Shown: positions 23,114 through 35,549, counted from the stretch's first letter. The stretch is 64,000 nucleotides of DNA from Metallyticus violacea (GCA_030762175.1 CM060831.1:69603001-69667000); one strand, 5' to 3'. Numbers and translations: made by a program. The notes: generated by a model from the letters alone, not told the origin.

Positions 23114-23825
23114 ACAATGGAGCTTGAAGCCCCGAAACATGTATGAGTATTGAACAATAGTGTAAAAGTGCAGATGTATCAATCAACTATGAACACAAAG
23201 TGACTGAAAATTGTATATAGTGAACAATAATGAAGGATTGGGGTGTAACAATTATTACTACAAACAAATACGGACATAAAAAAGACTCCATAGGTCTAGC
23301 TCACCTAAGGAGTATACTTCGAGTTTCCTTGCCATTGGGTAGGAGGCCTTAGACCTCAAGGGAAGTTATAGGCTGAATTCTAAAATTGTAAGTGAAGTAT
23401 GCCAGTTCTCAGCTTGCATCCACTTGCAAGAAGATAGCATTGTTACAAAAATACCAAGATGATTACCAAAGGGATGGCTGTGCTGTGTTCCTTTAATGTG
23501 CTGGTGAAAACCACATTTTCTGCAATGTGTGATTTTTATGTGTCATACACACATAATGAGATGACCGTAGAAGACATTAATTCTGACAGGCATGAAATGT
23601 ACAGTCAAGTGAAATCAGAAACAATTTTATTTCATCATTCTTTGTTAATAGTATTGAAACAATATTACAAATGTCAAAGTATTATTTATAGAAGAGCTGA
23701 CAAATAGCATACATATATACAAATTTATTTAGATCTGACATTGCCAAAAAGTGGGGCCAAGGTTTGCAAACAACATAGTAGAACATAGATGGAATTAACC
23801 CACTTAAAAGATTGACATGTCTGTA

Positions 23826-23891
23826 AATAATTTTGTCTGTCTGTCTGTCTGTCTCTCTCTGTCTCTGTCTGTCTGTCTGTCTCTCTCTCTC
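23826..23891. repeat. (CTGT)n/(CTCT)n microsatellite
   Basis: A run of CTGT and CTCT units. The flanking 23114-24009 shows no gene or named element. Confidence 0.9.
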
Positions 23892-24009
23892 TTAACTTTT
23901 TTTTTTTATGAAATTCTTATTTGCCAAATTATTACATATTTTATAAATCTTTACTTTATTGCTAATATGAATCAGAACAAATAAAAACACAATTTAAAAA
24001 TAAATTATA

Positions 24010-24990
24010 TTGAATCAATGAACAGATATAAAAGTAACATATCACTTTCCTACACAATCTCCTAATTTAAAAACAATTTTCCCATCAAAGTGGCAATGTT
24101 AAGTCAATCCTTGAAGAAAAGAGGACATGTTTGCAGTCAGTTGTGCACAAACTCTACCTCTGAGTCATTGTTAAATCACCATCCCTCCAATGCAATTGAA
24201 ACAAATGATAGTCATAAGGTGATAAATCTAGACTGTAAGGTGGAGGATATTCTGGTGGTGTTCAGTGAATTTCTTCCAGCTTATCTCATGTTAAAGTCAA
24301 CAATATTTCTTTCATTGTCATGGAAAACAGTGAGGTCTTAAATTGGTTGTCAACATCATTTGTAGCAATAGACAGCTTTTGCTTCATCTGGAAGCTGGCA
24401 GTAGTAAGCAGCATTAACTGCTCTTCATGAAGAAAAGCAAGCAACAAAATGCCTGTGGGGTCACAAAAAAAGTTACAAGCAGCTTTCCAGTGGACAAACA
24501 TCTTTTTGTATTTACTGGCACAGCTTCCCATTTCTTCTGCCACTCCCAGATTGCTTGTTTTGAATCAAAGGTATATTGATGGACCCAAATTTCATTGCAA
24601 GTGAGAATATAAAAAGCAAAAAGCCCTCTCCATTCTTCTTCAAGATAAGCATGATTTTGTTCTGGGTAAACAGACAAGGAACCCATCTGACAACATAAAC
24701 TTTCTGGTAGTCAAAGTCATTGTTGATAATTTTCTACTGCTGATGAAATTTCTGAAACCTTATGTGCCTATCTGTTTCAATAATGTCATGAACATGTGAA
24801 TGTATTTTTTGTGGCACTTGTCATCAGATGTAATTCATTCTTGAACAATTCCTAGAATTGGAATCAAAGTAGATGCAATCCTGATGGAAATACTCAGTTA
24901 TTATATGAGGTAAATGTGCTTCTTGTTTTTAAATTGTTTGGCTTATCAGTGATTGTATTTTCTGACAAACGACTGAAACTAAAATTTAGA
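24010..24990 (-). mobile_element. Mariner-like transposase relic
   Basis: The minus strand carries, with frameshifts: VVRWVPCLFTQNK, then LTCNEIWVHQYTFDSKQAIW (DETW.. block, Asp replaced by Asn), KLLVTFFVTPQAF (FFD.. block) and a C-terminal end resembling WLQTCPLFFKD..HFDGKIVFKL-GDCVGK. Several stops are present, so it is inactive. Confidence 0.6.
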
Positions 24991-25012
24991 GTCTATGGGC
25001 TGCAATAAAATT

Positions 25013-25013
25013 A

Positions 25014-25056
<43 letters not shown>

Positions 25057-25084
25057 GTTGTTGTTGTTGTTGTTGTTGTTGTTC
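25013..25084. repeat. (TTA)n then (TTG)n compound microsatellite
   Basis: About 14 ATT units run directly into about 9 GTT units. A compound tract like this usually arises by one mutation spreading within the array. Confidence 0.95.
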
Positions 25085-26890
25085 ATGGCAATTTTTGGTG
25101 TGGTTCATTTTCCACAGTTTCCCATATTGAAAACATTTATTGGGTCAATGAAAGAATTTGCTCCCTGAACTGTGCACAGAGCCTTCTCCAAGTGTCAATA
25201 GTTTTGACTCCTTCTTTGGCAAGAAATATTATGATATGCTGTGCAATAGATGGGCATATCTCTTGCTCACCCATTGTGCTACTGATGAGTGGAAACACTT
25301 ACTTCTATTGTGTTAGATGGGGATCAACTTCAGTCATCTCCACTACTATCATTCAAGGTTATAAACAGATCTGCTTGCTACCTAAATTTGCTAGATGAAC
25401 ATTTCAGTTGATATTTGATCTATTCTTAAATATTAATACTTTCATGTCTTCCTCTAGCCTACTGTATTCATCTAGAAATTAAATTCAATCAAACTTTGCA
25501 TTTTTCTAGAATTTGTTGGTAATATAATCACACACAAATTAAGTTTTAAAAAAGTAGATTTTTCTTTAATAGATCAATAGATTTTTCTGAACCTGTTTCT
25601 GCATATTCCTCATTAGTTCATCCTTCACAAAAAACTAAATTTTATCAGGGAAAACAACTTTCTTTGGGTTCTCAAACAATTCATTTTTGTATTTTCTAAC
25701 CCAATTTAATAATCTGTTCATTTGCACTTTCAGGAATTGTTTCTCTATAGATCTTCTTGATTTTCACATTTTTGAAAGGCTACAGTGCATTTTTCAGTTA
25801 TGTACCTTAACTCCTCTGCAAGCCAAAACTGTTTTTACAATAGTCCAGTTTCCTTTTCTTTTCTAGATAGGTATGTTCTCAGCTCTTATGGCTCTTTTTC
25901 TTCCAGAGCGCCATGCCCTCTTGGAACTAATTAACCCTTTTTTTTGGGGGGGGGTTCATGTTAATTATTTTATTGATTGCATTAAGACCAATCTAACATT
26001 TTTCTGCAATTTCATTCGTGTAAATGAAATATTGACATGTAGAGTTATAACAGCCAATCACTTCTTGTCGATGAGTCAATCATCAATATTAAAAAAATGT
26101 GAGGTCTGCTAACCACCGTTTAACTATCAGTATTTTCAGCAAATTTTTATGCATTCCAATAATAAGTATAATTCTAAGTATTAAAATAATTTAGAGAGAA
26201 AATGTGGAAGAAAAAATTATAGAAAAGATGGAAGCATAGAAAAAGAACTTTTATTTGTTATTCTCATTAAATTGCACAAATTGTATATGTATGAAGTTTT
26301 TTTTTTTTTTTTTCCCAGGAAGGGATATAATATAAGTGTATTTACACATATCTCCCTTACCTCCTATCATTGGTTAGAAATACACAATAGATTAATGTTT
26401 CTCTAAAGTGTGATATTTTTCAGCTGGTAGTATTAAAATCTTAAACTGATTTTATTGTGTTGCACTAGAAAATAGCAAAATGAAAATATCCTCATACTTG
26501 GAACATACTATAACCATTATAAGAAATCAGATTTTGTTATGCCTCTTAGCTGCTTAGCTATCCTCAGGATATTTGTATATTTAGCTGACATCACATGACA
26601 TAACTGTTTCTTTCTAATATAGTATCTTTATTTGTTCTAGGTTTTAAATCATTAGTTTAAAGCTTATTCCTACATTACACAGGTGTTTACATTTTACACT
26701 TGTAGTTACAAAGTCTGTGTAGTTACAAAGTTCCTGCATTTGTATCTAATTAGAAGTATAGTGCTTCTCTTGAAATAGGTACACTTTAAATTGGAAACAT
26801 TTCACTACTATAAAATTGTAAACTTAATAGGAATCAGAATCAGTGAAGCTCATTGATTATACACATAATGTGATACTATATTTTACTAAC
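25085..26890. other. Intron 2, mostly unrecognised
   Basis: The minus strand of 25560-25840 gives a lysine-rich broken frame (KIYRETIPESANEQII) that could be a transposase N-terminal region, unassigned. There is a poly-G run at 25946-25954 and a poly-T run at 26299-26316. Nothing else is seen. Confidence 0.35.
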
Positions 26891-26892
26891 CT

Positions 26893-27171
26893 ATTAATTT
26901 ATCAGAACATGTTTCAATAGCATTCACTCTCTTCTTCACCTGGGGATCAACTAATGCTGGCAGGTGTCGATATGACCTCTGGTGATTGCAATATAGTAAA
27001 GAAGGAAGTCCATTGGTGGGATGTGAAAATTTGTAACACATCCCACCAATGGACTTCCTATTTAACTGTATATTGAAACCCCCAGAGGTTACATCTTCTC
27101 CTGCCAGTATTAGTCGGTCCCCAGCTGAAGATGAAAGCAAATGCTCTTGAAACATGTTCTGGTGAATTAAT
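26893..27171. repeat. Long inverted repeat with a hammerhead-like motif
   Basis: Arms 26893-27025 and 27037-27171 pair over about 130 bp around an 11-base loop (core GGAAGTCCATTGGTGGGATG). The right arm carries CTGAAGATG...GAAACATGTTC (27125-27159) and the left arm a decayed inverse copy near 26909-26945. The layout matches the inverted terminal repeats of PLEs elsewhere in the window. Confidence 0.85.
27125..27159 (+). ncRNA. Hammerhead-ribozyme-like core
   Basis: CTGAAGA, stem AAAGC-AAAT-GCTCT (one mismatch), TGAAAC, ATGTTC. The core bases are intact. The cleavage triplet would be GTT, allowed but slower than GTC. Confidence 0.45.
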
Positions 27172-27688
27172 CAGTTAAGTATAATATTGACCTCTTTATG
27201 GGTATAATTTCACTAATAGTTTATTATTTTTCTGTGATGATTTGAGAATATGAAGAATGATGATAATGAGAATATGAAGAACTGACGATTTGTTAAGAAT
27301 TTTAATTTTTCCCTGCTTGAAGTGTTCATTATTATTGTTTTGTGAAATCTTCATCTTATGAGCTAATTAGTGTTTTATGCATACTGTGATTCTGAATGTC
27401 ATCGGTATGTAGTGAAAGAATGTTTCTCAAAACCTGTGGTAGCTACTTCAAACTACCTTCATTGAAATACATTTGTTACAAATAATTTCATCTTTCAGGA
27501 ATAAACCATTTTGACATATTTATAGTATAAAGAGTGTAATTTTAGTGTGTATTTATATTTTCTCTTTATTTTAAGCCATGATCAGAATTAATAAAGGGTG
27601 TTGATGTCTATCATATATTTTTCTTTGCATAAATAATATAGTTTTTGTTTTATATAATTTCACAGAGTTTTTATTTTAATATTTACAG

Positions 27689-28015
27689 GAAAACTTGGGC
27701 AATACACGGAATGAGGTGGAGCGGCTAAGGAGCTATTTAGGAACTTGTGAACGTGTTGCATCAGATGCCATAGGAAACCTTCGAAGTGAATTGGCAGGGA
27801 TGCGTGATCATATACATGGGGAGCGAACTGAGTTTGGCAGGCTCCATGCTCAGTTATTAGCAACTCTTAGCCAGCGCCTTGAGACTGAAAAAGCTCTGCA
27901 GCAAGAGCAGCTTCATCGTCTCACAGTTGATCATGAATTGGAAATGGACATCCTGAGGAAAGATGTAAAGATTGCTACTGAAACCAAGGAAGAAGAGATA
28001 AGGATACTTAGTGAG
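27689..28015 (+). CDS. RB1CC1: RB1CC1/FIP200 exon (coiled coil)
   Basis: 109 codons, phase 0 at both ends, between acceptor TATTTACAG and donor GAG|GTAAGC. The protein begins ENLGNTRNEVERLRSYLG and ends EEEIRILSE. It is almost wholly alpha-helical, with leucines and charged residues in heptad-like spacing (LRSELAGMRDHIHGER, AQLLATLSQRLETEKALQQE). This fits the long C-terminal coiled coil that makes FIP200 dimers and links the ULK1/ATG13-binding N-terminal half to the cargo-receptor-binding Claw. No gap or frameshift is seen. The opposite-strand frame here is a shadow. Confidence 0.93.
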
Positions 28016-28555
28016 GTAAGCAGCTCTAAACATTTATTAGTTTTTATTTATATATTTGTGGTTCAGTACAATATTAATATATATCCACACTTTGTAAAAT
28101 GCTAACATCAGGTGACCAGCAAAGTTTCCCCATACATTGACAAATGGAATATCTAATCACTATTTTTTAAAGAGACATTAGTACCTGCAAATGAAGGTAG
28201 ACTATGAATGTCCACTCAAAAGAGACAAATGAAAGGCAGTGCACCAGAAGGATAGCAATCCAGATGTGCTGAGGAAGTCCTCTGTTTGGTGATGTTGCAT
28301 GCTTTTTGCTCATATTTGTAGGCTGATATTTGGTATGGCAGCATTACATTTGCTATTAATGAATCAATAATGGCTGATGTGTTTTTCAACAATGAATACA
28401 TAAATGTTATTTTGACCTATGGAGAAACAGGTAGTAATGAAGTAGTGGCTTGCAGATGATATGCTCAACATTTCCAAACAGACATTAATAATAGACCCAT
28501 CTGTGACAATCCAAGTATTTGTAATTAGAACTAGTAAATTACAGTGATGATACAA
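28016..28555. other. Intron 3, 5' end; nothing recognised
   Basis: Starts with donor GTAAGC. AT-rich, no element recognised. Confidence 0.5.
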
Positions 28556-28669
28556 GAAGAAGAAGAAGAAGAAGAAGAAGAAGAAGAAGAAGAAGAAGAA
28601 GAAGAAGAAGAAGAAGAAGAAGAAGAAGAAGAAGAAGAAGAAGAAGAAGAAGAAGAAGAAGAAGAAGAA
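28556..28669. repeat. (GAA)n microsatellite, about 38 units
   Basis: An essentially uninterrupted AGA/GAA triplet run of about 114 bases on the transcribed (sense) strand of an RB1CC1 intron. Pure GAA tracts of this length can form triplex DNA and are length-unstable in other genomes. Confidence 0.97.
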
Positions 28670-29824
28670 TATAATGTGAAAACTTTTAATGCTACTTAGG
28701 GTAAAGAAGAGTTGTAGCTTTACTTATAGTGGCCTGAATGTCAATACAAAGAAAGGATCCTGAAAGAGAGACAATAAGTTGCATCCGCATGTATTAGCAA
28801 TTCTGTGAAGGTAATTTTGTTTGCGGGGTAATATTTTGCAGAAGAGCGACTGCTGCATTACAACAAGATCTGCACTTTTATCAGGCAAGTGCATGTAGTG
28901 ATAAATCTAACTGCAAATATTTCATCGTCAATATTCACAATTCTGATTTTTGGGCATCAGCAAACAGCATTGGGCTCAAGCACAATCAATATATGCAAAT
29001 CCAGTCGGGCATTAACTTGTAGAGTGGTATTATTACTACATTATTCGGCCTGTTGTAAGCTTCTAGGCTTACTGGCCAGCTAAATTTACTAGGTGAAATT
29101 GGCTTGATTAATAGAATAGTAAGATGAGCTTATTATGGCATTTATAATATTGATTATAAATAAATATATATATTCGATTTTCTGAACAATGCATAGGTTG
29201 TGCTAATCCCTCACTAGCTACCACAGTCACCCAATCTGAATATTTTCCTGTAGAGTTCTATGGCAGCCAAGTAAATGGAACAGAACTGCACAGTGTCAAA
29301 GAATGAAAATGAATTTGTGTGTGCTACAGTGAAACCTGCAGTGTTAAGATGTGTCTCTCCTGACATTACATGACATGTTCATCATTACATGAACTGTCAT
29401 GGAACATGTTTTTGAAAATATTTACTATGAATAGTAGTAAAATGATAATGACATATCCTCAAAAGCTGAATCCTATAACAATGAAAACTCCATGTTAACA
29501 TAGTTTCACTCTTACAAATGAAAATGCACAAAGGGTAACAGGGTTAATACAAATAGTATTATAGGGAAGTAGTTACTGACTCAGCTGTGAATTTGAATCT
29601 CCACATCCAAGTTATCAGATGGCATCCCAAAATAAGTGTTATAGGTAGCATGATGCAGTAACAGTTAAACAATAGTTCCATGGTTTCAAACAGTTATAAT
29701 AAAACACAGAACTTAATTGGTTCTCATAATATGCAGCAGTTAAGATTATTCAGGCACACTACATTAAATAGCTCAAAAACCTCCTCACTATTACACATAT
29801 TATAATCTCATTAACCGAACTGCT

Positions 29825-29826
<2 letters not shown>
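28670..29826. other. Intron 3, no recognisable element
   Basis: About 1.1 kb of AT-rich intron. No homology seen. Confidence 0.4.
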
Positions 29827-29862
<36 letters not shown>

Positions 29863-30115
29863 AGTAGTGTTTAACACCCGTTTTTACTACTGAGGCACCA
29901 CAGGCGGTGGACACTGATGATACATGAGATGAAATGATATATTGGGAAAGGATATTTTTTAAGGAAGGAAGCGTTCCAGGCCTAAGTTTAGGGTACCTCC
30001 CCGGCATTTGCCAGTAATGAGGACTGAGGAAAACCTGGAAAAAATCCCAGTCAGGGAGGACAGTCCTGGTGGGATTTGAACCCCAGACCTCCCACTTACA
30101 AATCTGTGCCTAAAT
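29827..30115 (-). mobile_element. tRNA-derived SINE, family 2, 5'-truncated
   Basis: Body and B box (GGGATTTGAACCCC on +) match the family. The A box end is missing. The 3' tail is a long poly-A, seen as about 34 T on + at 29828-29861, suggesting a fairly young insertion. Confidence 0.88.
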
Positions 30116-30969
30116 GCAGAAAGCATACAGCTGTGAAAAGCAGTGGTTGCACAATAGTCTAATTATAATGTAGAACAAATGTAGATACCTAACCTAAGCT
30201 TGTAACCTAATATGTAAACAGCTTCGTAAGTACAATATTTATAGATACAGTGTTTTTCAATGGGAAAGGGATTGATTGATCTCCCTCTAGCCAGCCAACA
30301 ACTTGTAGTGTTGCAATATTATGTCCCTGCTGAAGAGGAGCAATATCATAAGTGCCCCTAATACTGGGTGGAAATATTTCTATATCACATAAATTACCTA
30401 ACAAGACAGTAGAGCATGTACATCCAAACATCTTTTTAGTTCCAATGGATCTAATTTTACTACTGTTCTTATTTCACATGTACAATAGCTGAATATCCCA
30501 GTGTTAGTATGAGACTGATGGTATGAATGTGCTGAGTTTGTATAGATGTAAACACAACAATAGCAATGTCAGCAACATCTGTCAATAATACATCTGTAGG
30601 CCATAACATACCATTCTAACAAACATATCTTTCTTTCTGCTTACTCTTTAGTAAATGAATTTGCTAGTAGCCACTAGCCAGTCTGACAAGTGAAGTGGAA
30701 GTAAATAGTGCATGATTGCATTATTCATATGACACAGTAAAGCAAGTACAATGCTCCTAGTTCTAAAAGAGAAGTAGTAAGAAATCAGATGTAAAAGATG
30801 ATTTTTTTAATATACAACTTTTTTAAAAAAACATTCAGAAGAAGAAGAGAGACAAAATCTTAATTTTTAAAAGTGTCAAAAGCCTAACAGCAGAGGCCTG
30901 TAGAGTGAATAAAAATACTGTGTTATGCCTGTGTTGAGGTCAAAAGACCTGACTCTGGTAGTGCTCTAG
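30116..30969. other. Intron 3, no recognisable element
   Basis: Nothing assigned. Confidence 0.4.
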
Positions 30970-31700
30970 TGTTTGTGTTATCTTGAAAATATATATACTC
31001 CTAAGAGAATTACACATTTAAATGACTTTGATAAAGACATTGTACGAAGGACTGTTTGGGGCTTTTACATGAAGGGGAATTTAAAACAAACAAGATTTCC
31101 AGTTTTAAAAACCAATATTTCATATAAAGGCTCTAATTCATTCACCGATGGAATATTGCACAGTTTAGGGTTCAAATACAGAAATACAAATGATGGACGT
31201 AAATTCCTAATGCAGCATGGCTAAAATTCCTGTGAACAAATCAATAAATTTGAATTTCTGGGAATACAAGACCAATCTTTTATTTAGATGAAACTTGGGT
31301 TAATCAAAACCATACTCAAAAATCCATTTGGCAAGACTCTAATAATGGTAGACTGAAGTGAAGGTATCTTTGGGGAAGGGCAGCAGAATTTTCGTGTAAA
31401 ATCAGCAAAACAGGTTTTTTACAGTGAGTAAATAGGGTATTTGGTTCTAAATCAACTTGTGACTATCATTAGGAAATAACTGCTTCAACACTTGAATTGG
31501 TTTTGAATGATTTCCTAAATTATTTAGAAGAGAGAAGTATAGCAATAATTGATATAATGTCCATTATCATTTGACCACTGTAAACAAAATTTCAAATACA
31601 TCAACTAGAAAAGGAATAATTGAGGATAAAGAAGACCACAAATGGTTTGCCCCTCAGAAATAGATTATGTTCCAAATCATGTGGATTTACCCCTTAAGTT
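30970..31700 (+). mobile_element. IS630/Tc1-type DDE transposase relic
   Basis: The frame at 30973-31224 is an N-terminal helix-turn-helix region of a known insect transposase type (HLNDFDKDIVRRTVWGFYMK, then NISYKGSN, ILHSLGFKYRN). After frameshifts comes FYLDETWVNQNHTQKS (first catalytic Asp, 31279-31326), then LEERSIAIIDIMS, in place of the usual IDNASYH block with the Asp. The C-terminal end is lost. Confidence 0.65.
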
Positions 31701-31722
31701 TGCATCTACCTGCATTCCTCAT

Positions 31723-32295
31723 CCCTTGAGCCAAAGAGCTCAAGAAGAAATCTCTTCTAGTTAAAATATTTAAAAAAAAATTATGGTTCATTCCCCATCC
31801 CTTGAGCCAAATAGCTCAAGAAGAAATCTCTTCTAGTTAAAATATTTAAAAAATTCTTTATGGCTTCATTCCCATGGGATAAAAACAGTTATGTTAAAAT
31901 ATTTAAAATATCTGAAACATTCTTTATGGTTTCATTCTCAAGAATTAAAAAAACCAGGATATGTTTCATGATGGTTTCATTCTCAAGAATTAAAAAAACC
32001 AGGACATGTTTCGTGAGACATTTGTTCACATGGTCAACTGATGGATCACTCATTGAAGTTGAAAATGTAGGTATCTGCGAGGATTCGGTGGTCTAGGGAT
32101 GAACCTAAACAGGGTGCTGTCTACTTCAGGAACATCAAAATTTATGAGTTTATGCTCATTATAAAAATATTTTCCCATAAGCTAAGTTCCTTGGGTTGTT
32201 GAACAACTTTATGCCTTTTTCTATTTCATGATGTTACTTCCAGAAATATGCTGCCAGATGGGAGTTTTTTAAATATTTTAACTGGAAGAAATGTT
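31723..32295 (-). repeat. PLE terminal-repeat foldback with internal duplications and hammerhead-like motif
   Basis: TTCTAGTTAAAATATTTAAAAA (31766, 31830) is the inverse of TTTTTTAAATATTTTAACTGGAA (32265). The segment from CTCATCCCTTGAGCC is duplicated (31723 and 31795) and so is ATGGTTTCATTCTCAAGAAT (31927 and 31969). The minus strand at 32003-32040 reads TTGACCATGTGAAC...CTCACGAAACATGTCC, a decayed hammerhead-like motif. Confidence 0.6.
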
Positions 32296-32639
32296 ATACT
32301 TGTTTCACTGTGTGTGATTCCTGAATGTATTAAAAACTGGGAGCTCAAGATGAGTTACAAATAAACGGGGATTCAGATTTTGGCAAGTGGGAAAAAAAAA
32401 ATAAAATAAACTTTTGCAACATGTTTTACGTTTTAGTCTACTAAAATGTACGAACTTGATCAGCTGGCCAATGAAAGGAGGCATGATGTAATTTGGTTGT
32501 CCTCGTATCATTGTCATTACAATCCATTTGAGGATGTGAGGATATGTGGTCTCGAATAAAGTAGGAGAATGTAAATAAGAATAGGACATTATAATGAAAG
32601 ACATGGAATGACTCGTTAACAAAGAAATATGCATATGAC

Positions 32640-33838
32640 ACAGAAAGATTAAATGATTGCACATTAACATATTCTTTTTATGTTGTATTTTTGTTATTAT
32701 ATTTATTCTCAATAAAGTTAAAATTAAATTTGGGAGTCCTACATTCGACTGGCTGAAAAATTATAAGAGAAGAAAATACAATGTGATGAAATGTTAGAAC
32801 CAATAATAATACATTTACAAGATTCTCATAATGGCAGTGACAAACTGGTAACTAATAAAGACAATAGCAATGATAATGGTGGTAATAGGGACACTGACAC
32901 CTACGAGTCTCTAACACTTCTATTGGATCCAATATGATTTATTTTGAAAGTGCATGCATTTTTAGGATTTTTATAACAGATATGATGCTGCAGTTGCCTT
33001 TTAGGCAAAGATAAACACCAGAAACATGAATAGAGCACATTACATTTACAATTTTTAGAGATTAATGCATTGAAACAGAGAGCAAATACTCTATCTCAAG
33101 CTTCTTTTGGAGCTTGTAAAAGTAGACAAATACATGTCTTTCTTCCATCTTAATTTGGATGAGCTTCTCATATGAGCCAAATGTTGAAGTCTAAGAGTAC
33201 CATGAAGGTTAGTGTCCCGACTTACACTTACACTTGCTTGCATAAGTGCAACAGAGATGATAATAGAATCTGAGAGGGACACAAGTGCTAGTGGAAACTC
33301 GGTATAAGCATTTACATTCCATTTGGTGCAATGGAATTGAGGAGCATGTTTTCAAAACTCAATAAATGCATAATATTGAATTTTTCAGGAAATGTGTTCT
33401 GTTATTTTCACCTAGAGAGAGACATTCATATTTAATCTTTTCTCCAGTATTATATCTTACTGTTTTAAATAAAACACCCTAGTAAGATATATTGAAACAA
33501 AATGTTCACTGTGGAGGATTACAGGATAATTGTTTTAGGTTTTTTTCAAAAATCAATAAATACATATATACATAAGAGAGAAAAGTTCTTTTAATTATGT
33601 GTTACAATTTTTTTTTTTAAATTTATATGCAGTTATTTATTTATTTTTACAATAATTCCTATGCAAAAATAAGCTTTATGGTTTATTATTGTCTTGCATT
33701 ATTACTTATTAGATACTAAACATTTATTTAAATTTTTTTTAATTTAATTTTGTTAGCTTTATTGAGAATAAATATAATAACAAAAATACAATACAAAAAG
33801 AATAATATGTTTACATGCAATCATTTAATCATGCTTAA
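32640..33838. repeat. Inverted-repeat pair (~95 bp) 1.2 kb apart
   Basis: 32640-32735 (GATTAAATGATTGCA...TTTATTCTCAATAAAG) and the reverse complement of 33733-33838 are close copies. The sequence between shows no transposase. It may be a foldback or non-autonomous DNA element, or two opposed copies of one repeat. Confidence 0.65.
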
Positions 33839-34142
33839 TAATGCTATAATAGTACAGTAATCTAAGCTACTGCAATCATTCATACAATATTGGACTTACC
33901 TAGCCAAATATCTATATACGGTTAGATTTGTTGTTGTCTCCTTTATAGAATTCAGTTGCAACATCCAGTACTTCAAAATAATTTAAAAGTGCAGAAATGT
34001 CTTTTTTATTTTCTTTGCTAACCATATTTTGCTTTGGTAGAACAGTGGACAATAGTAGTGCTGAATGACATAGCTTTCTCCTGAATCTCCAAAGCATTTG
34101 CTTTCACTGATTCATTAATATTGTTTAACAAATTATTTATCA

Positions 34143-34277
34143 GGAAATCACTCACATTTCACTAGTTTTGTTCCACTTACTTGGACATGTTTCCAAGGCT
34201 GTTGCCTTCATCATCAGCATAGTTCCACTGGAAATCCAAATAAGTGGAACAAAACTAGTGAAATTTGAGTTATTTCC
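34143..34277 (-). repeat. PLE terminal-repeat foldback with intact hammerhead core
   Basis: Arms 34143-34184 and 34236-34277 (core TTCACTAGTTTTGTTCCACTT) are complementary over about 42 bases with two or three mismatches and enclose the motif at 34184-34217. Arm sequence is shared with PLE ends at 3495, 17530 and 18890. Confidence 0.85.
34184..34217 (-). ncRNA. Hammerhead-ribozyme-like core, best preserved copy
   Basis: Minus strand: CTGATGA, stem AAGGC-AACA-GCCTT with one or two extra bases at its base, GAAAC, AT, GTC, then CAAG. All conserved core bases (CUGAUGA, GAA, UH) are exact. Helix III is only about 2 bp, as in published PLE hammerheads, which work better as dimers. Helix I would have to use the distal inverted arm, leaving a bulge of about 18 bases. 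Confidence 0.6.
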
Positions 34278-35549
34278 TCATAAATAATTTGTTATATTAT
34301 ATTATATTTCACTGTGAAAATCCTTGCTATCTAAATCTATATTAACATTGTTCTTTACTTTCTTGAATGAGATGACGTACTGACTGTTAATTGTGAATGG
34401 TAATGTAGATTTTAGCACTTTCTGTGCCTATTCTTTAGGTTCTTGATTTTCCAGTCTTCATTGAGTACTTTGAGGGTGCCATATTCTTTTAAGATGTCAT
34501 AATATTCTTTAGGAGACAAGATGCTCTACCCCCTATTTTTTTTCTTTTTTTTCTTTTCCTGTATGCTTTCTCAATCTACCAAAGACTTGGTCTGGAGCCA
34601 TGTAGCTATGTCCATGGAATGTAAAGAAATGAAATTAACTCTTTTCCAAGAATGCTATAAGTAAGTCAAAAAGAAAGTCCAGCAAAGCCGATGCAACTTG
34701 TTTGCATCTTCTTGAAGATTCTGTTTTCAGCCAGGTATAGAAAACAATATTTTTCTTTTTTTAATCATTAGCATGAAACATGAATCATAGATTATATAAC
34801 CATACTTACCCAGCATAGAAAATTTTACTAACTAACAGTTTTGGAAGTGACTGGTTTTGCTGCATATTGAAGGCAATCTTAATGGGACCTGGATTTTCTC
34901 CTTTCATTATTCTATAAAACTGCTTTGCATGAAGTTTATGCAATATGTGACTTAGTTTTTAATTCATTTTTCTTCTCCAAACATTTCTCTCATTTTATTT
35001 TCATGAAACTAGCCTTACAAGTGGAGCATGTATCAGTGTGGGGAGTCTAAAATATTATATTTTGATAAAAAGCCTAGTTTGAAATGTGGCACCCTTCTTG
35101 TCTCTAGATCTTCTGCCACCTGAACATTCGTTTACCTTTACCACTTTTACCGTTATCGGAATCACTGTCCATTCTGATTTAACTTGAAATATTTCTTCTT
35201 ACAAACAAGACTGCATCGTTGATAACTTCTCTAAAAGTAACCTGGGAATTTGTTACTACAATGAAGTCTGGTTGTGGGATTATGAGCAGCCAATCAAAGA
35301 AGAAATATTGTTACAATAATGAGTAACATTGCATAGACTACACATACCTCTATTATGCCAACTGTTTGGTATGAAATGAAAGTAAAGAAGAATTTATTGC
35401 ATTTATGGATTTATCCTTTAACTCTCAGATTGCATATATCAATTTTTGCTAAAACCCTATGAGTTTGTCTGCTGCTATATATAATATTTGTCAACTTTTG
35501 CTAAAATTTGATTCACAGCACAACATGAAAGGACAAAATTATGCCATTA
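34278..35549. other. Intron 3, no recognisable element
   Basis: T-rich run near 34540-34558. No gene or element recognised. Confidence 0.4.

Noticed and set aside
22871..23153. Frames of 68-112 codons in the 22.8-23.1 kb region
   Set aside because: They lie in a tRNA-derived SINE, and the same frame recurs in other SINE copies.
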